Shown here one piece after another: positions 55,249-64,000 of a stretch of DNA of 64,000 nt (position 1 is the stretch's first letter; every line of letters starts with the position of its first letter). Both the position numbers and the translations under genes were made by a program. The stretch covers positions 3,627,001-3,691,000 of the forward strand of contig NZ_LR027880.1 in the NCBI RefSeq assembly GCF_900537995.1, written 5' to 3'. Source of the stretch: Roseburia intestinalis L1-82 (GTDB lineage Bacteria; Bacillota; Clostridia; Lachnospirales; Lachnospiraceae). The notes below the pieces were generated by a model that ran no database searches, was not told where the DNA came from, and saw only the letters and a program-made list of their open reading frames with translations.

Positions 55249-56853
55249 ATGTTGTCAGAACACAAAGATACGATTCTGGAAAATTTCCTGTCGTCTGCGA
55301 TCCGCACTTTAAATACTGATGAAATTTACAATATCCTGATAGATTCTCTCATTTTGATGCTGAATCCCCAGGGACTTTTACTAACACAGAATTTAAACAC
55401 CAGACGTTCCTTTTACACTGTACGCAGATGGGGAGATATTTTCTTTGAAAAAGATTACTCCGTTCCTTCTGACGCATTTCTCGAAGAGATACTGCACCAA
55501 AAAGGTTTTCTTGTAACAGGATCAGATTTTCTTACGGACAATCCTCTGTTAACTCCCCGGCAGAGCCGCTGGCTCGCACAGCAAAATATTCACGCAATTA
55601 AGGCGATCCGTTATCAGCAGGCTGTCATTGGTCTTTTGTATATTGCTGACGATGCGGACCGCATCTACACCGAAGAGGAACTTGTCTGTCTCGACCGTAT
55701 CTGTTACTATGCTGCGTATCTTCTGCGCAACGCCAACCTGTATTATAATGCTTACCATGCTTCGATCACAGACAGTCTTACTTCCTTATATAACAGAAAA
55801 CATGCCTTTGAATGTATCAAAGATGCCTGTTCGACGGATACCCCGATCAGTCTGATCCTGCTCGACATTGATGATTTCAAGCTCTACAATGAGCTTTACG
55901 GTGCCACGGAAGGAGATAATCTGATCACGCTCTGTGCACAGGCAATCCTTTCAAAGATCAGCCCGTCTGACCTCGCATTCCGTTATGGTACAGATGTTTT
56001 TATGATACTGACACAAGGGGATGATCCCACCAGTGCAGGTGCACTTGCTAATGAGATCATCCATAATATCATCAGTCTGCGGAGCAAAAACGATACCGTG
56101 TGGGACACAAGCATTACCTGTGGTATATCCACTTTTCCATCTATTTCTCCAGATGCGAAAACACTGCTCCATAATGCAGAACAGGCGATCTATTATGGTA
56201 AACTAGGGGGCAAAGGTCACCTTACCGTTTACCGGACCGGTCTTGAGACACGTTCCACCGATTCGAACTTAAGAACTGCATACGAACGTGTTGCGCCTAC
56301 CATCTATGCACTGACCGCTGCGATCGATGCCAAGGACAGCTACACATTTATCCATTCCATGAATGTGTCGAAATATGCTGTGATCTTAGCCAGAGATCTT
56401 GGCATGAGTGAAAATGACATCGAACTTGTGCGTGATGCCGGTATGCTGCATGACATCGGAAAAATCAGTATTCCGGAACGCATTTTACAGAAAACCTCGC
56501 AGCTGACACCGGAAGAATATGAGATCATGAAGACACATGTTGAAAACTCCACAAAAATGATCCGTTATCTGCCGCATATGGATTATGTAATTCCTGCAGT
56601 ACTTGGTCATCACGAACGGTATGATGGCACGGGATATCCGCGTGGTCTTGCCGGTGAGGATATTCCTTATATGGCAAGAATACTTACCATCGCCGATTGT
56701 TTTGATGCCATGACTGCCAGACGTCCATACAAAAAGCCGCTCTCTGTCTCCTATGCTATCAGTGAACTGAAAAAAAACAGTGGAACACAGTTTGATCCGG
56801 AATTAGTCAACGTATTTATCCGGCTTATCAATGAAGGTAAAATTACAGTATAG
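55249..56853 (+). CDS. GAF-GGDEF-HD-GYP protein with degenerate GGDEF
   Basis: Signalling protein of 534 residues. Residues about 20-175 form a GAF-like sensor. The second domain (about 185-345) has the GGDEF fold (LLDIDDFKLYNELYGATEGD), but the active-site motif reads YGTDVF, so cyclase activity is very unlikely. The third domain (about 360-534) is an HD-GYP phosphodiesterase with MLHDIGKISIPERIL and HHERYDGTGYPRG intact. The degenerate GGDEF may bind GTP or c-di-GMP as a regulator. GGAGG about 11 bases before ATG 55249 supports the start; the longer frame overlaps the divergent small gene. No membrane segment. A bidirectional terminator follows. Confidence 0.9.
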   Translation: MLSEHKDTILENFLSSAIRTLNTDEIYNILIDSLILMLNPQGLLLTQNLNTRRSFYTVRRWGDIFFEKDYSVPSDAFLEEILHQKGFLVTGSDFLTDNPLLTPRQSRWLAQQNIHAIKAIRYQQAVIGLLYIADDADRIYTEEELVCLDRICYYAAYLLRNANLYYNAYHASITDSLTSLYNRKHAFECIKDACSTDTPISLILLDIDDFKLYNELYGATEGDNLITLCAQAILSKISPSDLAFRYGTDVFMILTQGDDPTSAGALANEIIHNIISLRSKNDTVWDTSITCGISTFPSISPDAKTLLHNAEQAIYYGKLGGKGHLTVYRTGLETRSTDSNLRTAYERVAPTIYALTAAIDAKDSYTFIHSMNVSKYAVILARDLGMSENDIELVRDAGMLHDIGKISIPERILQKTSQLTPEEYEIMKTHVENSTKMIRYLPHMDYVIPAVLGHHERYDGTGYPRGLAGEDIPYMARILTIADCFDAMTARRPYKKPLSVSYAISELKKNSGTQFDPELVNVFIRLINEGKITV

Positions 56854-56907
56854 CGCAGTCTGGGCAATCAGATGCAGCTTGCTCAAATATTCTATTATCA
56901 CGAACCA

Positions 56908-56956
56908 AAAAAGTGTCCCTGAAAATCTTTTATCCAGATTTTCAGGGACACTTTTT
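56908..56956. terminator. Bidirectional terminator after the HD-GYP gene
   Basis: A perfect 20-bp stem (AAAAAGTGTCCCTGAAAATC and its complement) with a 9-nt loop, flanked by A-run and T-run. It serves the plus-strand HD-GYP gene and the minus-strand DUF308 gene. Confidence 0.92.
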
Positions 56957-56988
56957 ATATCTGTTTCTCTTTCTTTCCGCTTAATCAC

Positions 56989-57570
56989 TTAATCGATTTC
57001 TTTATAATCTACGTCGACTGCTTTCGCTTCCTGCTCCATATCTTTCACCGTCCGCACCGTCTTTGTCACAACCCACAGATCACTGATTCCATCATAGATC
57101 AGGGCTGCTCCTACAAACTGCATGGCAAGTTTGACCATGCCAAACGCATTGACAATGCAGAGCACGCCAAATGCAATACTGATAATGGCAATGATCAGCA
57201 TAATCCACCATCTGTCATATCCGCCATTCTTTGATTCTAACGCCATTTTCACATCCTGCACACCGTGAACAGCAAGTATCACACCGATCACGATCGGTAC
57301 CAGGCTCACGATACTGCTCGGTTTTAAGAAGATCCATACACCGACGATCAGCACGATCAGCCCAAGGATTCCGGTGAACATATAACCGTTTCTATTGGTA
57401 ATATAGGAAAACAGTTCTACCCCTCCAAGAATGATAAGTCCTGCGGCAAGCACTTTACATACGATATTGATCGTCTCTCCCGGCCATACGATCAGAACCA
57501 CGCCCAATGCGATGCATAAAACTGCTGACATTATTGCATCCGCCTTTACTCTCTTAAAAAAATCTTTCAT
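56989..57570 (-). CDS. DUF308 (HdeD-like) membrane protein
   Basis: Membrane protein of 193 residues with about six helices in three repeated pairs, a pattern of DUF308. Helix starts are rich in GVVLIVWPG, GLIVLIVGVWIFLKP and AFGVLCIVNAFG, the typical internal repeats. A short charged C-terminal tail (MEQEAKAVDVDYKEID) is cytosolic. GAGG six bases before ATG 57570 sets the start. HdeD of E. coli is linked to acid resistance, but Firmicute relatives have no known role. The gene stands alone between two terminator-flanked genes. Confidence 0.83.
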   Translation of the reverse strand: MKDFFKRVKADAIMSAVLCIALGVVLIVWPGETINIVCKVLAAGLIILGGVELFSYITNRNGYMFTGILGLIVLIVGVWIFLKPSSIVSLVPIVIGVILAVHGVQDVKMALESKNGGYDRWWIMLIIAIISIAFGVLCIVNAFGMVKLAMQFVGAALIYDGISDLWVVTKTVRTVKDMEQEAKAVDVDYKEID

Positions 57571-57761
57571 ACTCTGCCTCATTTCCCGCCACACATGTTC
57601 TTATATGTGGCGCATTTTAATTCACCTCATATATTGCCTTAATTTCCCCTATTAGAATAACATTTTTTTATTTTTTCGTAAACATACATTCTGTTTCAGT
57701 TGTCTATTTTTTGCTGTGGTGTTACAATGAGCGCAGTTCATTCATGAAAGGAGTTTTCTCT

Positions 57762-58259
57762 ATGGGAAAAGAAGTAAAAACAAATGCCATGCGCATTTTA
57801 GACCGCAATAAAATACCTTATGAAATTATCAATTATGAGTGTGATGAATTTATAGACGGTCTACATACCGCAGAAAAGACCGGTGCTCCAGTAGAACAGT
57901 CGTTTAAAACGCTCGTTATGTCCGGCAAGGCTGCCGCCGGCGGGAACAGACAGTATTATGTTTTTGTCGTACCGATCGCAGAGGAAGTCGATCTGAAAGC
58001 AGCAGCAAAATGTGTCGGTGAGAAATCACTCGAAATGCTTCATGTAAAAGATCTGACACCACTTACCGGATATGTGCGCGGCGGCTGCTCTCCGCTTGGC
58101 ATGAAAAAGCAGTTCCCGACGGTAGTACATGAAAGTGCTGCATCCTTTGATAAGATTTATATCAGTGGCGGACGTGTCGGCACTTCCATTACGGTCAACC
58201 CGGATGCACTCTTAAAAGTGACTCGCGGACAGTACGCAGATATTATCCAGCACAACTAA
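57762..58259 (+). CDS. ybaK: YbaK/EbsC aminoacyl-tRNA deacylase
   Basis: Editing enzyme of 165 residues that hydrolyses mischarged Cys-tRNA(Pro) in trans. The YbaK pattern is present: NAMRILDRNKIPYE at the N-terminus, a conserved lysine in FKTLVMSG, and GYVRGGCSPLGMKKQFP. The protein ends in a strand SGGRVGTSITVNP. AAAGGAG eight bases before ATG 57762 fixes the start. A long-stem terminator begins seven bases after the stop codon. Confidence 0.93.
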   Translation: MGKEVKTNAMRILDRNKIPYEIINYECDEFIDGLHTAEKTGAPVEQSFKTLVMSGKAAAGGNRQYYVFVVPIAEEVDLKAAAKCVGEKSLEMLHVKDLTPLTGYVRGGCSPLGMKKQFPTVVHESAASFDKIYISGGRVGTSITVNPDALLKVTRGQYADIIQHN

Positions 58260-58265
58260 AGACAA

Positions 58266-58306
58266 TTCGGGTGTCAAAAGTTGTGAACCACCTTTTGACA
58301 CCCGAA
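58266..58306 (+). terminator. Long hairpin after ybaK, with dispersed-element sequence
   Basis: TTCGGGTGTCAAAAG (58266-58280) pairs perfectly with CTTTTGACACCCGAA (58292-58306) around an 11-nt loop; CTTTATTATTTCC follows. The stem sequence matches the left end of the elements at 35992 and 47549, so the terminator may be built from that element. Confidence 0.8.
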
Positions 58307-58342
58307 CTTTATTATTTCCTTATAATTGTGCTATTTTTGTTC

Positions 58343-59257
58343 CTAACTTGTCATCTCTGCACCTTCGCCTCTGGCAAGATCCATGATCTTCTGAAGTTCA
58401 GCGCCTTCTACCGGTGCAACACCGTGATCGATATGTTTTCCATCCTCTAAAAATTCGCCCAGCATACGGACATCCTTTTCTTTGGACATTTCAATCGTAT
58501 AGTAACCTGCTTTTCCGGTTTTTGGATTGATCGTCAGATAAATACGGTAGCAGAGTGGTGGAACTAACCCTTTTTCCGGGAGATCCACACGGACTAATGT
58601 CAGATCCTCTGCAATGTCAAGTGCCATAACGGAATAATCATTCTCGGTGTATGGATTTAACTTCGGCTCCTTGAACACGCCTGCAAAAATCTCATTGATA
58701 AAAGCCTCTTTTTCATCACACAGTTTGTTCATGAACTCCTGTTTCTCGGTAAACAGACGCTTCGGTAATACGCCAAACTCAACCTGGCGTTTTACAAATA
58801 CCTGGAACTGTGCCGGTGTCATCTTCACCTGTTTCATCTGCGCTGCACGTTTTGCTGCCTGCTCATCAGCCTCATGTAACTTCTGTACAAGCTCTGTCTT
58901 TAATACGAGGTTATCAGAAAACGGATTGATCACCATTCCTGCAAGTTTTAACTCCGGTTTTACAACGATATTATTACATGCCGGGAATGGCATATTAAGC
59001 ATCGCCTGGCTCTTTGGCTCCTCCGGAATCTGCTCTTTTGACGTATATACAACCAAAAACTGCTCTTCATTACTATTCTTTAAAAAACATGGAATCGGGC
59101 GATCCGGTGCCTGCAACATCGCCGGTACAAACAGCTTTGTCGGACGGAGCAGATTAAGAACCGTGGTAAGACGTTCTTTGGTCCGGTCTGCGGCATATTC
59201 CTTAATAGCCTCCTCAAGTCTGTCGTTCGTGATTTCCATTGTCATTTTCTCTTCCAT
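58343..59257 (-). CDS. SseB-domain protein
   Basis: Cytoplasmic protein of 304 residues. Residues about 20-130 match the SseB N-terminal fold (LFVPAMLQ, QFLVVYTSKEQIP, NPFSDNLVLKTELV). A charged helical segment with KMTPAQFQVFVKRQVEFGVLPK follows, then an alpha/beta C-terminal part (TLVRVDLPEKG, CYRIYLTINPKTGKAGYYTIEM). SseB of Enterobacteria is a chaperone-like enhancer of serine sensitivity, but in Firmicutes the domain is of unknown role. GGA lies about six bases before the ATG. No operon partner is evident. Confidence 0.8.
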   Translation of the reverse strand: MEEKMTMEITNDRLEEAIKEYAADRTKERLTTVLNLLRPTKLFVPAMLQAPDRPIPCFLKNSNEEQFLVVYTSKEQIPEEPKSQAMLNMPFPACNNIVVKPELKLAGMVINPFSDNLVLKTELVQKLHEADEQAAKRAAQMKQVKMTPAQFQVFVKRQVEFGVLPKRLFTEKQEFMNKLCDEKEAFINEIFAGVFKEPKLNPYTENDYSVMALDIAEDLTLVRVDLPEKGLVPPLCYRIYLTINPKTGKAGYYTIEMSKEKDVRMLGEFLEDGKHIDHGVAPVEGAELQKIMDLARGEGAEMTS

Positions 59258-59347
59258 AATTTTCCAATATCCTTTCCTGCAAAAACCTGCCCAAAACTTA
59301 CGGACATCTCATTATATCACACCCCCCGCAAAAAATGAATGTTTTTT

Positions 59348-61969
59348 TTAGCTCCAGCGCCCGCCGGATGAGACAGCCTGCCCTGTTGCTTCTTTTCTAT
59401 TTTCCCTATTTTCCTTTTCACCCAGACAGCTTCCGAATACTAACAGTTCATGTGCAAACAAAGGCATGGATGCAAGCACTAACAGTTTTACCCATTCAAG
59501 CAGTGTCAGTCTGCAGGTTCCAAACAGAACGACAAAATAAGGTACCTCCGTCACAAGCAGCTGCAGTCCCATCCCGATCACAAACGCAGCGATCATCAAC
59601 CGGTTTTCCAGGTGATTCATCCGGAACAATGACGTTTCAACATCACGCATGCCGATCGCATGAAACAGCTGTGACATTCCAAGCACTGTAAATGCATAGG
59701 TCTGACAGCGGTTTAAAAGCTCCGTGTCCACAAGCAGTGTCCTTATCGCAGCCGGTGTGATCTGATTTCCCGCCCGGAGCAGAATCCCCACCGGGAGCTG
59801 CAAAAATGCCACCATACTGATCAATGCGATCAGCGCTCCATAAAAGCAGGTACAGTTTAATCCACCGCCCGCAAACAGGCTCTCATCTTTTCCACGCGGT
59901 GGTCTGTCCATATAGCTTTTATTTTCTTCCTCATCCACACCAAGTGCAAGCGCCGGAAGGGAATCTGTGATCAGGTTGATCCAGAGAATGTGGCTTGATT
60001 TTAACGGTGCCGCAAAACCGCACGCCACAGACACAAGCATTGTTATGATCTCCCCAAAATTAGAGGAGAGCAGAAATATCACGGATTTACGGATATTTTC
60101 ATAAATGCATCTTCCCTGCGCGATGGCCTTTGCGATCGTTGCAAAATTATCATCCGTCAGCACGATATCCGCCGCATTTTTTGCCACATCCGTTCCCGCC
60201 TTTCCCATGGCGATCCCGACATCCGCTGCTTTTAGGGACGGCGCATCATTGACGCCATCTCCCGTCATCGCAGTAATCTCTCCGTTTTTCTTGCATGCCG
60301 CCACGATACGCACTTTGTGCTCCGGTGAGACATGTGCAAATACACGCACCTTTTTTATCTTCTCCGCGAGCATTTCATCCGTCATTTCCATTAATTCCTC
60401 CCCGGAAATGCATTCGTTTTCTTCCGACGCAATGTGCAGTTCTTTCGCAATCGCAAACGCCGTGTCGATCCGGTCCCCCGTGATCATGACCGTCTTTACA
60501 CCCGCACGGTAAAATTCCTGCACAGCATCCTCTGCCTCCGGGCGTATGGGATCTGCCATTCCGACAAACCCGATAAACGTTAACCCGTTTTCCTTTAAAC
60601 CGGAGGCCGGATTTCTCATTCCAAGTGCCAGTACCCGGAGTGCCTCCCCGGTAAACGCATGGATCACCTGATCGATCTCTCTGCGTTTCTCCGGCGTCAT
60701 TGGAATCCGCCCGCCACCTTCCAGCAGAAATGCAGAGCGCTCTAAAATTTCATCCGGTGAGCCTTTGGTATAAGAAACATTTTCTTTTTCCCCACGATGC
60801 AGAGTTGTCATCATTTTCCGTTCAGAGTCAAATGCGATCTCCTGCGTTCTCGGAAAACTTTCTTCTAAACGCTCTCTTTGTATCTCAAACCCTGCCGCCA
60901 TATCGAGCAGCGCAAGTTCTGTCGGATCGCCGATCCGCTCTCCACGGATGGACGCATCGTTACAAAGTGCATATCCCTCCAGAAAATACCGGTCTTTTCT
61001 GCGGTTTAACCGCTTTGGCTCACAGATTTTCCCATCCGTATAACATTTCGTCACCGTCATACGGTTCTGCGTCAGCGTTCCCGTCTTATCCGAACATACC
61101 ACACTCACACAGCCTAAGGTTTCCACACTCGGCAGTCTTTTCACAATCGTATTGACCTTTACCATGCGTGATACCGAAAGTCCCAGTACCATCGTAACGA
61201 TCGCCGGCAGTCCTTCCGGGACTGCTGCGACCGCCAGTGATATCGCGGTGATCAGCATTTCTGCGACATTGCGTCTCTGCAAAACCGCCATCACAAACAG
61301 CAGGATACACAAAAAAACGGAAACTGTACCAAGAATTTTCCCAAGATCCGCAAGTCTTTTCTGCAGCGGTGTCAGTTCCGTTTTTGTCCCGGAAAGCAAT
61401 TTTGCGATACCGCCTATTTTCGTATCCATCCCGATTGCAGTGACGATCCCCTCCCCACGGCCGTATGTGACATTTGTGGTCATATATGCCTCGTTCTGAT
61501 CGGTCGTATTTTTTGAGACCGGGACAGATTCTCCCGTCAGCGCCGACTCCTCGATTTTTAAATTAACCGCTGATATGATCCGGATATCTGCCGGTACCTG
61601 CCGCCCTGCCTCAAGACAGACAATATCCCCGGGAATCAGATCAGCAGCAGGAATCTCCCGGATTCCATCCTCATCATGGATCAGGGCATGCGGGCTTGTC
61701 ATTTTTTCCAACGCCTCTAACGCCCGTTTCGCCTTTCCCTCCTGGATCACTCCGACCACGGCATTTAACAGTACTACTGCAAGTATAATGCACATATCTC
61801 CATATTCCCGCAGCAGCAGGGATATTGCCGCAGCCGCAAACAAAATAAAAATAAGCGGATCGCAAAGCTGTTCCACAAAACACGACAGCATCGATTTCTG
61901 TTCTTCCTTATCCAACAGGTTGTATCCCCGCTTCTGCCCATTTCCCTGTTCCTTTGACTTCTCCTGCAT
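59348..61969 (-). CDS. P-type calcium-transporting ATPase (P2-type), short N-terminus
   Basis: Membrane pump of 873 residues that exports Ca2+ or a similar cation. Motifs: TGES, phosphorylation site CSDKTGTLTQN, nucleotide domain KGSPDE, hinge GDGVNDAPSLKAADVG, TM4 metal site VPEGLP and TM6 NLITDSLPAL. Ten membrane helices are seen. The usual N-terminal cytosolic segment before TM1 (about 60-80 residues, with the GLT/S motif) is reduced to about 37. GGGAGG five bases before ATG 61969 selects this start. A longer frame to 62029 exists but would lie across a perfect inverted repeat and does not restore the missing domain. Confidence 0.9.
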   Translation of the reverse strand: MQEKSKEQGNGQKRGYNLLDKEEQKSMLSCFVEQLCDPLIFILFAAAAISLLLREYGDMCIILAVVLLNAVVGVIQEGKAKRALEALEKMTSPHALIHDEDGIREIPAADLIPGDIVCLEAGRQVPADIRIISAVNLKIEESALTGESVPVSKNTTDQNEAYMTTNVTYGRGEGIVTAIGMDTKIGGIAKLLSGTKTELTPLQKRLADLGKILGTVSVFLCILLFVMAVLQRRNVAEMLITAISLAVAAVPEGLPAIVTMVLGLSVSRMVKVNTIVKRLPSVETLGCVSVVCSDKTGTLTQNRMTVTKCYTDGKICEPKRLNRRKDRYFLEGYALCNDASIRGERIGDPTELALLDMAAGFEIQRERLEESFPRTQEIAFDSERKMMTTLHRGEKENVSYTKGSPDEILERSAFLLEGGGRIPMTPEKRREIDQVIHAFTGEALRVLALGMRNPASGLKENGLTFIGFVGMADPIRPEAEDAVQEFYRAGVKTVMITGDRIDTAFAIAKELHIASEENECISGEELMEMTDEMLAEKIKKVRVFAHVSPEHKVRIVAACKKNGEITAMTGDGVNDAPSLKAADVGIAMGKAGTDVAKNAADIVLTDDNFATIAKAIAQGRCIYENIRKSVIFLLSSNFGEIITMLVSVACGFAAPLKSSHILWINLITDSLPALALGVDEEENKSYMDRPPRGKDESLFAGGGLNCTCFYGALIALISMVAFLQLPVGILLRAGNQITPAAIRTLLVDTELLNRCQTYAFTVLGMSQLFHAIGMRDVETSLFRMNHLENRLMIAAFVIGMGLQLLVTEVPYFVVLFGTCRLTLLEWVKLLVLASMPLFAHELLVFGSCLGEKENRENRKEATGQAVSSGGRWS

Positions 61970-62021
61970 CATAGCCTCCCTACCGCATACTTTCACACAG
62001 ATATCCCGGCGGAGGGCTTTT

Positions 62022-62052
62022 GAATTCATAGGACATAATTTCCTATGAATTC
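62022..62052. promoter_or_regulatory. 12-bp inverted repeat upstream of the calcium ATPase gene
   Basis: GAATTCATAGGA and TCCTATGAATTC form a perfect dyad with a 7-nt centre (CATAATT), 53 bp before the ATPase start. It abuts the T-run of the MCP terminator. It could be an operator for the pump gene; a second transcription stop is also possible. Confidence 0.5.
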
Positions 62053-62103
62053 AAAAAAGCCTGCCCTCATAATCTGTGATTACCACATCTTATGAGGACA
62101 GGC
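62053..62103 (-). terminator. Terminator of the dCache chemoreceptor gene
   Basis: GCCTGCCCTCATAA (62059-62072) pairs with TTATGAGGACAGGC (62090-62103, one G-T wobble); on the minus strand TTTTTT follows. It lies about 25 bp after the stop at 62128. Confidence 0.88.
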
Positions 62104-62127
62104 CATAATTCATGACAACGGATTCGC

Positions 62128-63816
62128 CTATCTTAAAACAAATTTGCCAACGATCTCACGGAGCTCGTCTGCACAGGAGTAACACTCAGATACCATATCA
62201 TGTGTAGCACCTGTTTTCTCCACCATACCGCTTGTCTTTGACGCAATATCGGATACACCGACTGCTGCTTCTCCCACAGTATCGTTGATACCGCTTAATG
62301 CCTGTGCGATCGACTCGATCAAATCCGAGAGCTGCAGCATAGAATCTTTTACCTGATTCATGTTGGACTTGAATACATCTGCATCATCCTGATACTGGGC
62401 ACCTACCTGTTCAAATTCTTTATAATCTTCAAGTACGGTCGTCTCCAAAAATCCGGTTGTCTCACTTAAGCACTCTGTCATATTACCAACTGCTTCATTG
62501 ACAGCCTTTACAATATTACCGATATCTGCGATTGCTTTTGAGGTCTGGTCTGCAAGACTTCCGATCTCTGTTGCAACAACTGCAAATCCACGTCCTGCTT
62601 CTCCGGCTCTCGCAGCCTCAATACTTGCATTCAATGCTAAAAGTCCGGTCTGGGAAGAAATTTCCATAATGGTGTTAGTCAGCTCATTGATCTTTTCAAC
62701 TGCCTTTGATCCCTCGATCGCCTTTTCGGATTTTTCTTTCACATTCGTATACATTTCCATGGTACGGTTACTTGCAGTTACTGTCTTATTACACAGATTC
62801 TTTGCTCTGTCCATAACCTCATTGGAAACATCTGCACCTTTTTCAGCCATTTCTGTAAGTCTGTCAGCTTCCTCTTTCATGGTGCCGACATTTTCATTGA
62901 TATTTACAGTCGTTGCTGCAGTCTCCTGCATACCCGCTGCAAGCTGCTGGCTGGTTGCGGAGTTATCTGAGCACATGTGATCCACCGTCTCAGTTACCTG
63001 TTTTAATCCATCTACATTTCCGGTAATCTGCTGGCTTGCTGTGTCAATATTTGCAACCATTTCACGCAGATTTCTTCTCATAGCACGGAGTTCCCGCGCC
63101 ATAAAACCGGTTTCGTCTGTTCTTTTACATAAACCGTCACTCTTTGCATTATGACTGAAATTCAGATCTGCAGTATTTTTGATAATCTCTGTCAGATGTT
63201 CCAGTGGTGTACAGATGAAGCGGCTTAACAGATATCCAATAATCACACAGACAACAAGTGTAATTCCTGCTGTTATACTCATAAACCAGATCATCTGATT
63301 AACCGGTTTTACAATCTCATCTTTGTCAGCAGTTACAACCACGATCATATGGTCTGGTGTCAGCGCATATCCGGCATACTTGATTCCGCCATTAAATTCA
63401 TATTCAACAACAGCATCCTCCGGAACAGTTCCGGACGCAAGCTGTGATACCACCTCTTTAACCACAGTGTTTTCAACTGGCTGCCCAATCTTATCTGCGG
63501 TCGGATGATAGATCATCGTACCATCTTCTGATACCAGATATGCATATGCACTCTCTACTCCTGTCATGTTGATCTCACTTATGATTTTCGAATATTCTTC
63601 ATCTGTTGCAATATCTGCCGGAATATTCCCGATCGTCTGTGCTCCCATCTCTGCAAGACTCAGAATATAATTTGAATTTACGTTTTCAACAACTTTCCTC
63701 GATTTTGAACTGGCATTGATCACACTCCCTACAAGAGACACAACAACAATAAAAACCGCCAGCAAAGTAATTTTCGCTGAAATTGAATGAATGAATGTTA
63801 CTTTTTCCTGTTTCAT
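62128..63816 (-). CDS. Methyl-accepting chemotaxis protein with dCache sensor
   Basis: Transmembrane chemoreceptor of 562 residues. TM1 is about 12-35 ([20 protein letters not shown]), the extracellular dCache domain about 40-180 ([22 protein letters not shown] and a second half ending [10 protein letters not shown]), TM2 about 185-205, then HAMP (about 206-260) and the signalling coiled coil. The tip contains [22 protein letters not shown]. dCache sensors of this kind usually bind small metabolites such as amino acids or carboxylates; the ligand here is unknown. ATG 63816 with AAAGG is preferred to an upstream TTG at 63837. A terminator follows. Confidence 0.92.
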   Translation of the reverse strand: MKQEKVTFIHSISAKITLLAVFIVVVSLVGSVINASSKSRKVVENVNSNYILSLAEMGAQTIGNIPADIATDEEYSKIISEINMTGVESAYAYLVSEDGTMIYHPTADKIGQPVENTVVKEVVSQLASGTVPEDAVVEYEFNGGIKYAGYALTPDHMIVVVTADKDEIVKPVNQMIWFMSITAGITLVVCVIIGYLLSRFICTPLEHLTEIIKNTADLNFSHNAKSDGLCKRTDETGFMARELRAMRRNLREMVANIDTASQQITGNVDGLKQVTETVDHMCSDNSATSQQLAAGMQETAATTVNINENVGTMKEEADRLTEMAEKGADVSNEVMDRAKNLCNKTVTASNRTMEMYTNVKEKSEKAIEGSKAVEKINELTNTIMEISSQTGLLALNASIEAARAGEAGRGFAVVATEIGSLADQTSKAIADIGNIVKAVNEAVGNMTECLSETTGFLETTVLEDYKEFEQVGAQYQDDADVFKSNMNQVKDSMLQLSDLIESIAQALSGINDTVGEAAVGVSDIASKTSGMVEKTGATHDMVSECYSCADELREIVGKFVLR

Positions 63817-63959
63817 CGTACCTTTCTTCCGTATCAAATTTGAACACGGTTTCCCCTTCTTAGTGTTTTTCAGAATTATAGCACAATTTTATTTGAAATG
63901 CATTTTGTTTTCATTAAAATTTCAAAATTACTTATTATAATTTTTAATGAATTAAAATA

Positions 63960-63980
63960 AGACCCTGTTAACAGGATCTC
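63960..63980 (-). terminator. Probable terminator of a gene right of the window
   Basis: On the minus strand GATCCTGTTAACAGGGTC forms a hairpin and is followed by TTATTTTAATT. No gene lies between it and the right edge, so it would end a transcript entering from beyond 64000. Positions 63838-63959 show an AT-rich MCP promoter region without a clear box. Confidence 0.5.
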
Positions 63981-64000
63981 TCTTTAGAAGAATCTCTATA

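Overview
The window reads as a chromosomal stretch of a Gram-positive gut anaerobe of the Lachnospiraceae, most like Roseburia or a close butyrate-producing relative. This is inferred from strong AGGAGG ribosome-binding sites, the moderate-GC Clostridia-type proteins, a pyruvate formate-lyase gene, plant arabinan hydrolases with phosphoketolase, InlB/FN3 surface proteins, many c-di-GMP and chemotaxis genes, and the ECF transporter/truA/ribosomal-protein neighbourhood. Most genes lie on the minus strand. No rRNA, tRNA, CRISPR array, intact transposase or prophage was seen.

Left part (1-10.3 kb). The window opens inside pflB (N-terminal 400 codons only). It then carries a PAS-GGDEF cyclase, a YfcE-type phosphoesterase and an arabinan locus. 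That locus has an ArsR-type regulator with a large C-terminal domain, an intracellular GH51 arabinofuranosidase and GH43 enzyme in one operon, and an exported GH43 endo-arabinanase, with an AGCS sodium/amino acid symporter between them. The phosphoketolase at 26-28.5 kb, with an AraC regulator facing it, would take the released pentose to acetyl-phosphate.

Surface and signalling part (10.3-28.5 kb). A dihydrouridine synthase gene follows two large exported proteins. One has a lysozyme-like domain plus six InlB-type repeats. The other has nine FN3 domains and a GH25 domain whose catalytic acids look lost. Upstream are a heterodimeric ABC exporter, a LytTR/GHKL two-component pair whose kinase has no membrane segment, and a six-TM chemoreceptor.

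Accessory scar and ribosomal block (28.6-39.5 kb). Between phosphoketolase and rpsI lies a decayed island: a methyltransferase broken at a G7 tract, a Cys-rich KTR gene, a TetR fragment and an ATPase relic. The common order ecfA1-ecfA2-ecfT-truA-rplM-rpsI is present but opened between truA and rplM. The inserted genes encode a membrane Ser/Thr kinase, an XRE-like protein, a 52-residue ribbon-helix-helix protein with 10-bp iterons in front, and a zinc-ribbon membrane protein preceded by 52-bp tandem repeats. A seven-copy alternating TTTCGCCCAT motif array lies between ecfT and truA.

Right part (39.5-64 kb). This holds amino acid metabolism and regulation, an AIR-synthase-like protein, a VanW surface protein, an unlisted 34-residue membrane peptide, an exonuclease, a B12-binding radical SAM protein, a MntP-like exporter and a TetR-MMPL-heptad-repeat operon. 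It also holds two HD-GYP proteins (one with a degenerate GGDEF), YbaK, an SseB-domain protein, a short-N-terminus calcium-type P-ATPase and a dCache chemoreceptor. The least explained signals are intergenic repeat families and motif arrays rather than a single obvious new gene system.
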